Source of the DNA: Ruminobacter sp964520475 | GTDB taxonomy: Bacteria > Pseudomonadota > Gammaproteobacteria > Enterobacterales > Succinivibrionaceae | Length of the DNA stretch: 64,000 nucleotides | Direction: 5' to 3' | Assembly: GCA_964520475.1 (NCBI GenBank) | Contig: CAZFNS010000010.1 | Span: 1 to 64,000 of the forward strand | Shown here: positions 1 to 8,368 of the stretch, piece by piece | Layout of the letters: each line of letters starts with the position of its first letter | Position numbering within the stretch: position 1 is the stretch's first letter | Translations under genes and position numbers: made by a program | The notes under the pieces: generated by a model | Database searches by the model: none | What the model was told of the DNA's origin: nothing | The model's input: the letters and a program-made list of their open reading frames with translations, nothing else

Positions 1-1367
1 CGGGCGTTTTCCTCCGCCATGGCTCTGACCAGCATTTCCTCGTCGCTGAAAATATCGTCCCCGGGAACGGCCCGGCCGCCGTCCGGAGTTTCCCCGGCGG
101 GCGTTCCGGCCCCGGCATTCTCCGCGGCCGGGACGGCCGGCCCGGGATCCGCGAATTTGCCGCTGAACCGTTCCACGTCCCGGGCGATCTTTTCGATGAG
201 CGCGTACGTTCCCGGGCTCAGCGCCGGCCCGCAGCCGGCATTCTGCTCCCTGAGCCGCTTCTGCTCCCTCTCCTGCTCGGCCAGATAAATCCTGAATTCC
301 CGGATCAGATCGATGGCCCCGAAGCTTCCCGGAACGTCCCGCGGGGCGCCGGCCCGCCCGATTTTCCGGCTCACGGACGCGCCGGGGATCTCGCGGAAAG
401 GCGGCGCCGCCCCGTCCGCGGCCTCCGGGGCGTCCCGATCCCCTTCCGGCGGAACGGCGGCGTAAAGACCGGACATGCCGAAAGCCGGGTACTCCCCGGC
501 GGCGCCGCTTTCGTCTTCCCCGCTTTCCTCCCCGGCGCCGAGCAGGTTGGCGGACTGCGCGGCCGAGGCGGCCTTCCGGACGATGCCGCTCACGTTCCCC
601 GCCATCGCCGCGCTTTCCTCGTCCCGGAACTCCCGGCCGGTCTCGAACAGGCCGAACTCGCCCGCCCCGGCGGGCATCTCGTCGGCGGCCTCCCGGATGA
701 AATCGATAAGCTCGCCGTTCTTCGCCGCCTTAAAGAGCAGTTCCCGGCGGCGCGCGAGCTCGTACAGGATGTGGGGCTGATGGGCGGTTATGAATTCGAC
801 GGCCGCGACGAACAGGCCGCTAAGAACGACGCGCCCCTTCGCGGTGAGCGTGCCCGCGGGGACGCCGATTCCCAGGGAACCGAGCGTTTCCGCCGCTTCG
901 GGGGGAATGCCGGCGGCGGTCAGGAAATTGGCGGAGAGCTCGCACAGGTAGCGGAACAGCGCCCGGCCCGGGGCGTTGTTCTCGTGGAATACCCGGGGCA
1001 GCGTGGCGCAGTGGCTTAAAAACAGATCGACCGCGGCGTCGCTTTTCACCGCCCGGTACCTTCCGGTCAGGGTGTCCGCCAGCGTTTCCCGGAGTTCGTC
1101 GCTCCGGCCGATCAGTTCCGCCGCGGCGGGAAGATACGGTCCCGGGCGCCCCGGGTCGGCGCTCAGGGCGGCGGCGGGATCGTTCGCCAGCGCGGCGACG
1201 TGGCGCCGCAGATCGTCCTGGCAGGCCGCCAGTTCGCCGGGCAGCAGTCTCAAATCGCGGGAAAGCGCGCTCAAAAAGGCGTAGGCCGCGCTGACGTTGA
1301 TAACTCTTTCCGCGTCGGGAGCGGAACCGCCGGGGGAGCCCGGACCGGTTTTTGCACTGTCGTTCAT
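1..1367 (-). CDS. Unknown protein, C-terminus cut off by window edge
   Basis: The frame is open from an ATG at 1367-1365 to the window edge, giving at least 455 residues. It starts MNDSAKTGPGSPGG and is rich in Ala, Pro and Glu. Residues about 25-250 look mostly helical, with a stretch near 110-140 (HENNAPGRALFRYL). Residues about 270-345 are low-complexity and acidic, and a charged, coiled-coil-like segment (AEQEREQKRLREQ) follows near 375. No signal peptide or membrane segment is visible. I do not recognise the family; a distant resemblance to DUF1631-type proteins is possible but weak. Codon third positions are strongly G/C, like its neighbours, so it looks like a genuine coding frame. It runs in the same direction as mrcB. 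Confidence 0.7.
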   Translation of the reverse strand, partial: MNDSAKTGPGSPGGSAPDAERVINVSAAYAFLSALSRDLRLLPGELAACQDDLRRHVAALANDPAAALSADPGRPGPYLPAAAELIGRSDELRETLADTLTGRYRAVKSDAAVDLFLSHCATLPRVFHENNAPGRALFRYLCELSANFLTAAGIPPEAAETLGSLGIGVPAGTLTAKGRVVLSGLFVAAVEFITAHQPHILYELARRRELLFKAAKNGELIDFIREAADEMPAGAGEFGLFETGREFRDEESAAMAGNVSGIVRKAASAAQSANLLGAGEESGEDESGAAGEYPAFGMSGLYAAVPPEGDRDAPEAADGAAPPFREIPGASVSRKIGRAGAPRDVPGSFGAIDLIREFRIYLAEQEREQKRLREQNAGCGPALSPGTYALIEKIARDVERFSGKFADPGPAVPAAENAGAGTPAGETPDGGRAVPGDDIFSDEEMLVRAMAEENA

Positions 1368-1368
1368 G

Positions 1369-1423
1369 TCTTTTTTGTTAAAATAGTCTCTCGGCGCGCG
1401 GCGCGCCCGGCGGCCGCGGCCGC
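1369..1423. repeat. Left copy of 55-bp direct repeat at assembly gap
   Basis: This 55-bp block lies directly against the run of Ns. It is repeated without a mismatch at 1524-1578 on the other side. It contains the region just upstream of the unknown leftward gene and ends in a CGGCCGCGGCCGC low-complexity run. Confidence 0.95.
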
Positions 1424-1523
1424 NNNNNNNNNNNNNNNNNNNNNNNNNNNNNNNNNNNNNNNNNNNNNNNNNNNNNNNNNNNNNNNNNNNNNNNNNNNNN
1501 NNNNNNNNNNNNNNNNNNNNNNN
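1424..1523. other. Assembly gap (100 Ns)
   Basis: Exactly 100 undetermined bases, the conventional filler for a gap of unknown size. Because identical 55-bp sequence abuts both edges, the two contigs probably overlap and the gap is likely artificial. Confidence 0.98.
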
Positions 1524-1578
1524 TCTTTTTTGTTAAAATAGTCTCTCGGCGCGCGGCGCGCCCGGCGGCCGCGGCCGC
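1524..1578. repeat. Right copy of 55-bp direct repeat at assembly gap
   Basis: Exact second copy of 1369-1423. It continues into further GGCCGC units up to about 1591, a hexamer repeat likely to break short-read assembly. Confidence 0.95.
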
Positions 1579-1639
1579 GGCCGCGGCCGCCCTTCCGCCC
1601 GGAGCCTTTTGCCCCGGGCCCGGGCCGGCGCGGCCCGGA

Positions 1640-3946
1640 TCAGAACAGCGAGTGCAGGAAGTCGCCGATCGGGTCGAGCGCCTGCCGGCACTTTACGATG
1701 TCGTCCTCGATCAGCATATCCTCCCGCACGGGAAGAACGACATACTCGTCGCTTTCGCCGCAGGTGTCCGGATCCATGATGCTGCTGCTCTGGCCGTCGA
1801 ATTTGAAATAGGCGTCGGCTATGCCCTCGGGAACGGCGATATTGAGGGAGCGCACGCCGCGGATGCCGGCGAACCGGTCGTAAACCTGCAGGGCCCCGGT
1901 CGCGCCCGTCAGGCTGGTGCTGCTGCTGTCGTCGTTGCCGATCCACACCGTCATGAGCTCGTCGTTGTCGAACCCGGAAAACCACGAGTCCCGGCCGTCG
2001 TTCGACGTGCCGGTCTTGCCCGCGAGCACGGCGTTGTGCTTCCTGAGCTGCCTGGCGGTGCCGAACTGGGTCACGCCCGTCATGGCGTATATGGTGAGGT
2101 AGGCGTCGCGGGGATCGAGCACCTGGTGCTTCTCGATGTTCAGCTCCCGGTCGTAGATTATGTTGTCGCCCCTTCTGACCACCCGGATGGAGGACAGCGG
2201 CCGGTACGCCCCTTCCGTGGCGATGGTCGAGTACATCTGGTTCACTTCGAGCGGCGTCAGCCCGTAGCTGCCGAGCAGCGTGCTGGGGACGGCTTCGATT
2301 TTCACGGGGACGCCCAGCCGGTGCAGGGTGTCCACCACGTTACCCACGCCCACGTTCATCCCCACTCTCACCATGGGGATGTTCAGGGATTTGGCGAAGG
2401 CCTGGTAAAGGGGGATCCAGCCGCTGAAATCGTGGCTGAAATTGCTCGGGGTCCAGGTCTGACCGTTGCGCATCTTCACGGTGACGGGCGCGTCGTGAAC
2501 CATGCTGCCGAGGTGCCAGCCCCGGCCGAAGGCCGTCAGGTAGGCGGCGGGCTTGGCGAGCGACCCGATCTGCCGCCTGGCCTTGGTCACCCGGTTCATG
2601 CCCGGAAATTCCGGATCGCTGCTGCCCACCACGGCCAGGATGTCGCCGGTCCGCCAGTTCGACACCACCGCGGCCGCCTCGAGTTTTTTGGCTCTCTTTT
2701 TGTTGAGCCCGGCGAGCACGTCCCGCACGGCCGTGTTCGCGGCCAGCTGCACCTGGGGGTCGAGACTGGTGTAGATCACCAGGCCGTTGCCGTTGAGGTA
2801 ATCCTCGCCCAGCTCCTCCTTGAGCTCCTCCTTGAGGATGCCGATATAGCCGGGAACCTTGATCGTGGCGAAATTGTACGCCCGGTCGGCGATGCCGAGG
2901 GGCTTGGCCGCGTACCTCTCGTACTGCTCGTCCGTGAGCGTCCCCTTCTGGCGCATCAGATCGAGCACCAGGTTGCGGCGGGCGAGCGCCCTTTCCGGGT
3001 TCCGGCGGGGATCGTAGTAGGAAGGGCCCTTGATCAGCCCGACGAGCAGCGCGGTCTGATCCCAGTCGAGCTCGCTCACCGGGATCCCGAAATAAAAGTA
3101 GGACGCCAGCCCGAAGCCGTAGATGTCCCGGGTCGAGTGGCCGAGGTAGATCTCGTTCAGGTACATTTCGAGGATCTGATCCTTCTCGTAGCGCGCGTCC
3201 ACGACGATCGACATGATCAGTTCCCGCACCTTGCGGTCGAAGGTTTTTTCCCGGGAAAGAAAGTAATTCTTGACCAGCTGCTGGGTGATGGTGCTGCCGC
3301 CCTGAACCCGCCGGCCGGCCTTGAGGTTGACGTACAGGGCCCGCAGGATGGCTTTGGGATTGATGCCGTGGTGCTCGTAGAAGCTGCGGTCCTCGACGTG
3401 GATCAGCGTGTCGATCAGCTTCTGGGGAACCTCGTCGAGGCTGATGAGCATCCTGTCCTCCTCGCCGCTCGAGGACAGCCTCTCGAGGAGCACCGGATCC
3501 AGCTGGGCGATGTCCAGGTTCTCCATGGTGTCCGCGTCTTTGATGCCGACGATGCGGTTGTTCTCGAAGGACAGGTGAATCGCCCGGGAATCCTCGTACC
3601 CGTACGAAAAATTGAAGGGACGCCTGATGATGACCATGCGGTCCTTTTTGCGGCTGTAGCCGTACTCGCCCGGCCGCCCGGGATTGGAGACCAGGCGGTA
3701 TTTCAGCAGATTGAGCTCGTGGACGAGCTGGTCGAAAGTAATCTTCTGCTCGACGGTGAGCTCGAGGGGACGGCTGTAGACCACCGCCGGCGTCTGCCAT
3801 TTCTGATCGGCGTCGAGGCTGCTGCCCGAAACGACCACGTAATAATAGCAGCAGAGCACGGCCAGCAGCAGCGCCGTGACGATGCCGAGCTTAAAGCCCA
3901 GCACCAGAGCGAACCTAACCCACGATTTATTACGAGTTCCTTTCAT
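1640..3946 (-). CDS. mrcB: Bifunctional penicillin-binding protein 1B
   Basis: Class A PBP that polymerises lipid II and cross-links peptidoglycan from the outer face of the inner membrane. A short basic cytoplasmic tail (MKGTRNKSWVRF) precedes one transmembrane helix at about residues 12-38, then a UB2H-like region. The GT51 glycosyltransferase carries EDRSFYEHHG near 185 and GGSTITQQL. The transpeptidase has SLAK near 460, SLN near 518 and KTGT near 640. The chosen 768-residue start places the charged tail directly before the membrane helix. In-frame starts also exist at 3955, 4000 (ATG) and 4015 (GTG), and none has a strong Shine-Dalgarno sequence. A TATAAT at 4056-4061 on this strand is a possible -10 element. 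E. coli mrcB also lies in the dksA/pan region. Confidence 0.96.
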   Translation of the reverse strand: MKGTRNKSWVRFALVLGFKLGIVTALLLAVLCCYYYVVVSGSSLDADQKWQTPAVVYSRPLELTVEQKITFDQLVHELNLLKYRLVSNPGRPGEYGYSRKKDRMVIIRRPFNFSYGYEDSRAIHLSFENNRIVGIKDADTMENLDIAQLDPVLLERLSSSGEEDRMLISLDEVPQKLIDTLIHVEDRSFYEHHGINPKAILRALYVNLKAGRRVQGGSTITQQLVKNYFLSREKTFDRKVRELIMSIVVDARYEKDQILEMYLNEIYLGHSTRDIYGFGLASYFYFGIPVSELDWDQTALLVGLIKGPSYYDPRRNPERALARRNLVLDLMRQKGTLTDEQYERYAAKPLGIADRAYNFATIKVPGYIGILKEELKEELGEDYLNGNGLVIYTSLDPQVQLAANTAVRDVLAGLNKKRAKKLEAAAVVSNWRTGDILAVVGSSDPEFPGMNRVTKARRQIGSLAKPAAYLTAFGRGWHLGSMVHDAPVTVKMRNGQTWTPSNFSHDFSGWIPLYQAFAKSLNIPMVRVGMNVGVGNVVDTLHRLGVPVKIEAVPSTLLGSYGLTPLEVNQMYSTIATEGAYRPLSSIRVVRRGDNIIYDRELNIEKHQVLDPRDAYLTIYAMTGVTQFGTARQLRKHNAVLAGKTGTSNDGRDSWFSGFDNDELMTVWIGNDDSSSTSLTGATGALQVYDRFAGIRGVRSLNIAVPEGIADAYFKFDGQSSSIMDPDTCGESDEYVVLPVREDMLIEDDIVKCRQALDPIGDFLHSLF

Positions 3947-4462
3947 AACCGGCATCAACCATTCGTCTGCACACACGCGCGCGGGAAAACCGGAACGCAT
4001 ACGCCCGGGGATCACGTCTTCGGAAAACGGACATGAAGAACCGCGGAATCAGCCTATTATATACAAAATTGCCCCGCGGCCGATAGAATTAGTTTAAAAA
4101 CCCCGCCGGGGATCCGGGGCGCCGCCGGCGCCGCGGAGCGCTTTCGCCGCGTCCCGTGAACGCCCCGGGTATCTTTTGACCGAGATCTATTTTTAATAAA
4201 AATCTTTTCGCCCGGCCCTTAAAATGCAAAAAAATTGAAGTAATAATCCTCTTCTTTTCTTATAATGTTTTGCCAAAATATTTTTGCGAATGTTGTTCTC
4301 GCTGACAATTTCGGCCCGACGACCCGAGACGCCGCCCCGCCGGAGGATCGTCCTCCCGCGCGCGGAACGGCGGCCCGGGGAGCTTATCCGCCCCTCCTTA
4401 CGCGGCATTGACGAACCGGCGCAAATCTGACGCAGAAAAGGACATACTTTTGGAGAAAGACT
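3947..4462. other. Divergent intergenic region between mrcB and dksA
   Basis: About 500 bp with no credible gene. It holds the mrcB promoter area near 4050-4070 and an unusually A/T-rich island at about 4180-4295 upstream of dksA. Any long frames here are interrupted or atypical in codon use. Confidence 0.7.
4261..4266 (+). promoter_or_regulatory. Candidate -10 element for dksA
   Basis: TATAAT sits inside the A/T-rich island about 200 bp before dksA. TTGAAG at 4235-4240 is 20 bp upstream, which is too far for a good -35, so the promoter is a candidate only. It would give a leader of about 190 nt. Confidence 0.4.
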
Positions 4463-4915
4463 ATGACTGACAAGAAGGAAGATCTGATTGAGCTGAGTCC
4501 TCTGGCCATCGCCGGTTTGAAACCCTACGCTCTTCAGCCGGGGGAGGAGTACATGAACGAGGGGCAGAAGGCGCATTTCCGCAGAATTCTGACCTGCTGG
4601 CGCGATCAGCTTCTCGAAGAGGTCACCAACACCGTCGACCACATGAACGACGAGACCACGAACTTCCCCGACGACATCGACCGCGCCTCCCAGGAGGAGG
4701 AGTTCTCCCTGGAGCTGCGGATCCGGGACCGGGAAAGGAAGCTCATCAAGAAGATCGAGAAAACCATCCGCAAGCTCGACACCGAGGACTTCGGCTACTG
4801 CGAGGACTGCGGCGAGGAGATCGGCATCAAGCGCCTGGAGGCGCGCCCCACCGCCGACCTCTGCATAAACTGCAAGCATCTCGCCGAAATCAGGGAGAAG
4901 CAGGGAGGCAAATAG
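4463..4915 (+). CDS. dksA: RNA polymerase-binding transcription factor DksA
   Basis: DksA binds in the RNA polymerase secondary channel and works with ppGpp to repress rRNA promoters and activate amino-acid promoters. At 150 residues it is full length. The coiled-coil tip motif DDIDRAS (acidic tip Asp residues, near residues 72-78) and the zinc finger YCEDCGEE with LCINCK near the C-terminus are all present. The ATG is preceded by GGAGAAAGACT, a good Shine-Dalgarno site. It is flanked by mrcB (divergent) and ychF (convergent), with its own terminator at 4969-5005. The E. coli order dksA-gluQ-pcnB-folK is altered: gluQ is absent and the pcnB group lies across ychF-pth on the opposite strand. 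Confidence 0.98.
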   Translation: MTDKKEDLIELSPLAIAGLKPYALQPGEEYMNEGQKAHFRRILTCWRDQLLEEVTNTVDHMNDETTNFPDDIDRASQEEEFSLELRIRDRERKLIKKIEKTIRKLDTEDFGYCEDCGEEIGIKRLEARPTADLCINCKHLAEIREKQGGK

Positions 4916-4968
4916 CCCCTCCCGCCCGGCGGACCGGAGAACCGGCCCGCGCGGCGAACCGGCGGTCG

Positions 4969-5005
4969 CGCGGATTTTCCCCTCGGAAAATCCGCGTTTT
5001 CTTTT
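4969..5005 (+). terminator. Intrinsic terminator of dksA
   Basis: A perfect 12-bp stem (4969-4980 with 4985-4996) and a CCTC loop are followed by TTTTCTTTT at 4997-5005. Confidence 0.9.
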
Positions 5006-5012
5006 CGGCGCG

Positions 5013-5048
5013 AAAAAAATCCGGACGCGCCCCGCGGGCCGCGTCCGG
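5013..5048 (-). terminator. Intrinsic terminator of ychF-pth
   Basis: Read leftward, a 9-bp GC-rich stem (5040-5048 with 5021-5029) is followed by an A then seven Ts (5013-5019). It faces the dksA terminator just upstream and separates the convergent units. Confidence 0.85.
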
Positions 5049-5084
5049 ACCGGCCCGCGCCGCGCGCGGGCGCTCCGCGAAGCG

Positions 5085-6182
5085 CTACTTCTTGACGTTG
5101 AACAGGAAGGTTATCACGTCGCCGTCCCGGACCAGGTAGTCCCGGCCCTCGGCGCGCATTCTGCCCGCCTCCCTGGCCCCGGCTTCCCCCCCGTACTTTA
5201 TGTAGTCGTCGTAGCTTATGGTGTTGGCCCGGATAAAGCCCTTCTCGAAGTCGGTGTGGATCTTGCCGGCGGCTTTCGGGGCCGTCGCCCCGACGGGGAT
5301 CGTCCAGGCGCGCGTTTCCTTCGGGCCCGACGTGAAGAAGGTCTGGAGCCTGAGCAGCTTGTAGCCCGCCCGGATCACGCGGTTCAGACCGGGCTCCTCG
5401 AGGCCGAGGCTTTCGAGGAATTCCCCGCGCTCGTCCTCTTCCATGAGCGCCAGATCCGCCTCCACGGCGGCGCAGACGGGAACGACCGCCGAGCCCTCGC
5501 GGGCGGCGATCGCGTTCACCTCGTCGAGGAAGGGGTTGGCGGCGAAGCCGTCCTCGGCGACGTTGGCGATGTACATGGTCGGCTTGAGCGTCAGGAAATT
5601 GCATTCGCGGATCAGCGTCTTCTCCTCGCCGGAGAGCCCGAGGCCGAGGAGTTTTTCGCCCCCGTTCAGCGCGGCGAGGCACTTTCTGAGCACCGCGGTC
5701 TCCGCCTGCGCCTCCTTGTCTCCGCCCTTCGCCTTCTTTTCCAGCCGGACGAGGGCCTTCTCGCAGGTCTCGAGGTCGGCGAGCGCCAGTTCCGTGTTGA
5801 CCGTCTCGATGTCCTCGGCGGGGCGGATCCGGCCGCTCACGTGGATGACGTTGGGGTCCTCGAAGCACCGCACCACGTGGGCGATGGCGTCCGTCTCCCT
5901 GATGTTCATCAGGAACTTGTTGCCGAGGCCCTCGCCGTTCGAGGCGCCCTTCACCAGGCCCGCGATGTCGACGAATTCCATGGCCGCCGGCACGATCTTC
6001 TGGGGCTTGTCGATGGCCGCCAGGGCGTTCAGCCTGGGATCGGGCACGGGAACGACGCCGGTGTTCGGCTCGATGGTGCAGAACGGAAAGTTCGCGGCCT
6101 CGATGCCGGCTCTGGTAAGAGCGTTGAAGAGCGTGGACTTGCCGACGTTCGGCAGTCCCACGATACCGCAGTTAAAACCCAT
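5085..6182 (-). CDS. ychF: Redox-regulated ATPase/GTPase YchF (OBG family)
   Basis: A P-loop NTPase of the TRAFAC class that binds ATP in preference to GTP and associates with the ribosome; it is linked to oxidative-stress responses. The 365 residues match the family length of about 363. The P-loop GLPNVGKST is at residues 8-16, the switch II motif DIAGLVKGAS near 73, and the NVAED nucleotide-base motif near 203. A TGS domain follows at the C-terminus, ending FNVKK. The ATG has AGGGAG upstream. Its first codons overlap the 3' end of pth by 11 bp, so the two genes are translationally linked, the order seen in many gammaproteobacteria. Confidence 0.97.
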   Translation of the reverse strand: MGFNCGIVGLPNVGKSTLFNALTRAGIEAANFPFCTIEPNTGVVPVPDPRLNALAAIDKPQKIVPAAMEFVDIAGLVKGASNGEGLGNKFLMNIRETDAIAHVVRCFEDPNVIHVSGRIRPAEDIETVNTELALADLETCEKALVRLEKKAKGGDKEAQAETAVLRKCLAALNGGEKLLGLGLSGEEKTLIRECNFLTLKPTMYIANVAEDGFAANPFLDEVNAIAAREGSAVVPVCAAVEADLALMEEDERGEFLESLGLEEPGLNRVIRAGYKLLRLQTFFTSGPKETRAWTIPVGATAPKAAGKIHTDFEKGFIRANTISYDDYIKYGGEAGAREAGRMRAEGRDYLVRDGDVITFLFNVKK

Positions 6183-6786
6183 TTTCGCTACTCCCTGACT
6201 GGCGGGCGGCCTTGAAACCGTTCAGCCGGTTCGCGGCTTTCGCCATATTTTGCGTGAATATCAGCCCGACCGCGTCCAGGGCCGCCGCCATGGCCTGCCC
6301 GATCAGCTCGGCTTCCTCCTTCGCGGGCCGGCCGAGCACGAAATCGATCCCCCCGGCTTTGTCCGCCGGCTTGCCCGTGCCGATGCGCAGCCTGTGGAAA
6401 TCCTGGGAATTCCCGAGGGCGGCGATTATGCTCCTGAGGCCGTTGTGGCCGCCGTGGCCGCCGCCGAACTTGAAACGGGCCGTGCCCGGGGGCAGGTCGA
6501 GCTCGTCGTGGAGCACCAGGATCTCTTCGGGCGGGATGCGGTAAAAGCCGGCGAGCGGGCCGACGCAGTCCCCGCTTCTGTTCATGTACTCCGTCGGAAA
6601 GGCGAGCCGCACCTCGCAGCCCTCAATCGTCCCGCGGCCGACGTCCCCGCGGAACCGGCTTTCGTGCCTGAGGACGACGCCGTACTTATCCGCGATCATG
6701 CCGAGGAGGTCGGCGCCCAGGTTGTGCCGGCTGCGGGCGTAGGCGGCCCCGGGATTGCCGAGCCCGGCGATAAGTCTGATGGTCAT
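6172..6786 (-). CDS. pth: Peptidyl-tRNA hydrolase
   Basis: Cleaves peptidyl-tRNA released by drop-off so that the tRNA can be reused. The 204 residues compare with 194 in E. coli, the extra length being a C-terminal tail (RQSGSSENGF). The conserved GLGNPG is at residues 9-14, the catalytic His is in SRHNLG near residue 20, and the conserved Asp is in HDELDLPPG near 93, followed by GGHGGHNGLRS. It overlaps ychF by 11 bp and probably shares its transcript. About 55 bp separate its start from the panD stop upstream. Confidence 0.97.
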   Translation of the reverse strand: MTIRLIAGLGNPGAAYARSRHNLGADLLGMIADKYGVVLRHESRFRGDVGRGTIEGCEVRLAFPTEYMNRSGDCVGPLAGFYRIPPEEILVLHDELDLPPGTARFKFGGGHGGHNGLRSIIAALGNSQDFHRLRIGTGKPADKAGGIDFVLGRPAKEEAELIGQAMAAALDAVGLIFTQNMAKAANRLNGFKAARQSGSSENGF

Positions 6787-6840
6787 GGAAAAACCCGAAA
6801 AGCGGGGCGCGCCGCGCCGCCGCTCCTTAAGAAACCCGGC

Positions 6841-7221
6841 TCAGCCGAGCTGCACGGGAATGTCTTTGCTGGTGCGGACAATCTCGTTCCTTTCGTTGAG
6901 GTAAACCAGGGAAGGCTTGTGGCTCTTCACTTCGCTTTCGTCGAAAATGCCGTACGCGCAGACGATTATCCTGTCGCCCACGGCCGCCATCCGGGCGGCC
7001 GCGCCGTTCAGGGAGATGATCCCGGAGCCCCGCTCGGCCGCTATGGCGTACGTGTGGAACCTCGCGCCGTTGTCCACCACGTAGATGTCGATCTGCTCGT
7101 GCTCCGCTATGCCGGCGGCGTCCAGGAGATCCAGGTCGATGCCGCACGAGCCCTCGTAGTTCAGAACCGAATGGGTCACGCGGGCCTGGTGAAGTTTGCC
7201 TCTCAGTAAAATCCTTTGCAT
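6841..7221 (-). CDS. panD: Aspartate 1-decarboxylase precursor
   Basis: Pyruvoyl-dependent enzyme that makes beta-alanine from L-aspartate for pantothenate synthesis. At 126 residues it equals the E. coli protein. The self-cleavage Gly24-Ser25 pair lies in YEGSCGID, with conserved GARFHTYAI near 57 and the Asn in SLNGAAAR near 72. It is the last of three pan genes read leftward (panB, panC, panD), but a 190-bp gap and a good promoter before it suggest that it can be transcribed separately. Confidence 0.98.
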   Translation of the reverse strand: MQRILLRGKLHQARVTHSVLNYEGSCGIDLDLLDAAGIAEHEQIDIYVVDNGARFHTYAIAAERGSGIISLNGAAARMAAVGDRIIVCAYGIFDESEVKSHKPSLVYLNERNEIVRTSKDIPVQLG

Positions 7222-7309
7222 TTTGCCACCTTCTCCTCAATCCCCGGGCGCGGGAACCGCCGGACGCTTCCGTGTCCCCGGCGGAACTGCTCAAAAATCA
7301 GCCGCGTAT

Positions 7310-7338
7310 ACTATATCACATTTTTCGCGTCTTGTCAG
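7310..7338 (-). promoter_or_regulatory. Promoter for panD
   Basis: On the minus strand CTGACA (7338-7333) is separated by 17 bp from TATAGT (7315-7310). A local A/T-rich patch surrounds the -10. Confidence 0.6.
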
Positions 7339-7410
7339 ATCGCGGCAGGCCGCGGTCCGCCCGCCCTTCCCGGGGCGGCGGCAAGCCCGTTTTCCCGGGC
7401 GCTCCGGCCG

Positions 7411-8271
7411 TCAGACGCGCCTTTCGACCACCAGATTGTCGATGAGGCGGACCCTGCCGAGGTAAGCCGAGGCGAGGATCACCACCTTCTTCGAGCCGGA
7501 GATTTCCGGATTCAGGGTCAGCGCGTCGACGACGGTGATGTCGTCGGTTCTGAAGCCCTTGTTGTCGAGGGTGCTGCAGGTGGCCTCCACGCAGTCGTCG
7601 ATCTCGTCGACGGTCCGGGCCGCCGCGATCTTCTCGCCGAGGAGCCTGATCTCCCGGCTGAGCACGGGGGCGATGGTCCTTTCGGCCTGGTTGAGCAGGT
7701 TGTTCCGCGAGGAGTACGCGAGCCCGTCCGGATGGCGGACGACCGGCACCTCCACGATCTTGATCTGGAAGTTGAGATCCCGGACCATTTCCTTGACCAG
7801 CGCGACCTGCTGGTAATCCTTCAGGCCGAAGCAGGCGAAATCGGGCTGGACGATGTTGAAGAGTTTGGTCAGCACCGTGGCGACCCCCCGGAAATGCCCC
7901 GGCCGGAGCGCTCCCTCCAGGCTGTTGCACAAATCGGGCACCTCGATGTAGGACTGGAGGCTGAGCCCCTGCGGGTACATGACCTCGGGCGAGGGCGCGA
8001 ACACGGCGTCGGCCCCGGCCTTCTCGAGAAGGGCCAGATCGTTTTCCAGGGTGCGGGGGTAGGTCTTGAGATCCTCGGCTCTGTCAAACTGCATGGGATT
8101 GACGAACACGCTCACCACCACCCGGTCGGCCTCGGCGCGGGCGGCCTCCACCAGCGCCAAATGGCCGCGGTGGAGATTGCCCATGGTGGGAACGAGAGCG
8201 ATGGTTCCGAGTTCCCTCTTGAACCCGACCACCGCGTTTCTGATGTCTGCGATGCTGTAAGCTGTAATCAT
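7411..8271 (-). CDS. panC: Pantothenate synthetase
   Basis: Condenses pantoate with beta-alanine using ATP, via pantoyl-adenylate, in the cytoplasm. The 286 residues are close to the E. coli 283. The adenylation motif PTMGNLHRGH is at about 28-37, and VSVFVNPMQF near 53-62 and YPRTLENDL near 71-79 are family signatures. About 100 bp separate it from panB upstream, so the two are probably cotranscribed. Its stop is about 190 bp from panD. Confidence 0.98.
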   Translation of the reverse strand: MITAYSIADIRNAVVGFKRELGTIALVPTMGNLHRGHLALVEAARAEADRVVVSVFVNPMQFDRAEDLKTYPRTLENDLALLEKAGADAVFAPSPEVMYPQGLSLQSYIEVPDLCNSLEGALRPGHFRGVATVLTKLFNIVQPDFACFGLKDYQQVALVKEMVRDLNFQIKIVEVPVVRHPDGLAYSSRNNLLNQAERTIAPVLSREIRLLGEKIAAARTVDEIDDCVEATCSTLDNKGFRTDDITVVDALTLNPEISGSKKVVILASAYLGRVRLIDNLVVERRV

Positions 8272-8368
8272 GATTTTCTTCTTTTAACGTCAGTTCGCGC
8301 CGGCTCCGGCCGGCGCCGTATCCGTTTTCCGGGCCGCCCGCCGCGGGCGGGGCCCGCGCGGGTCCCCG

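Noticed and set aside
1652..4036. 794-codon open frame on the plus strand, antisense to mrcB
   Set aside because: The translation is rich in His, Pro, Arg, Gly and Val with no motif. It mirrors mrcB codons because of strong third-position G/C bias.
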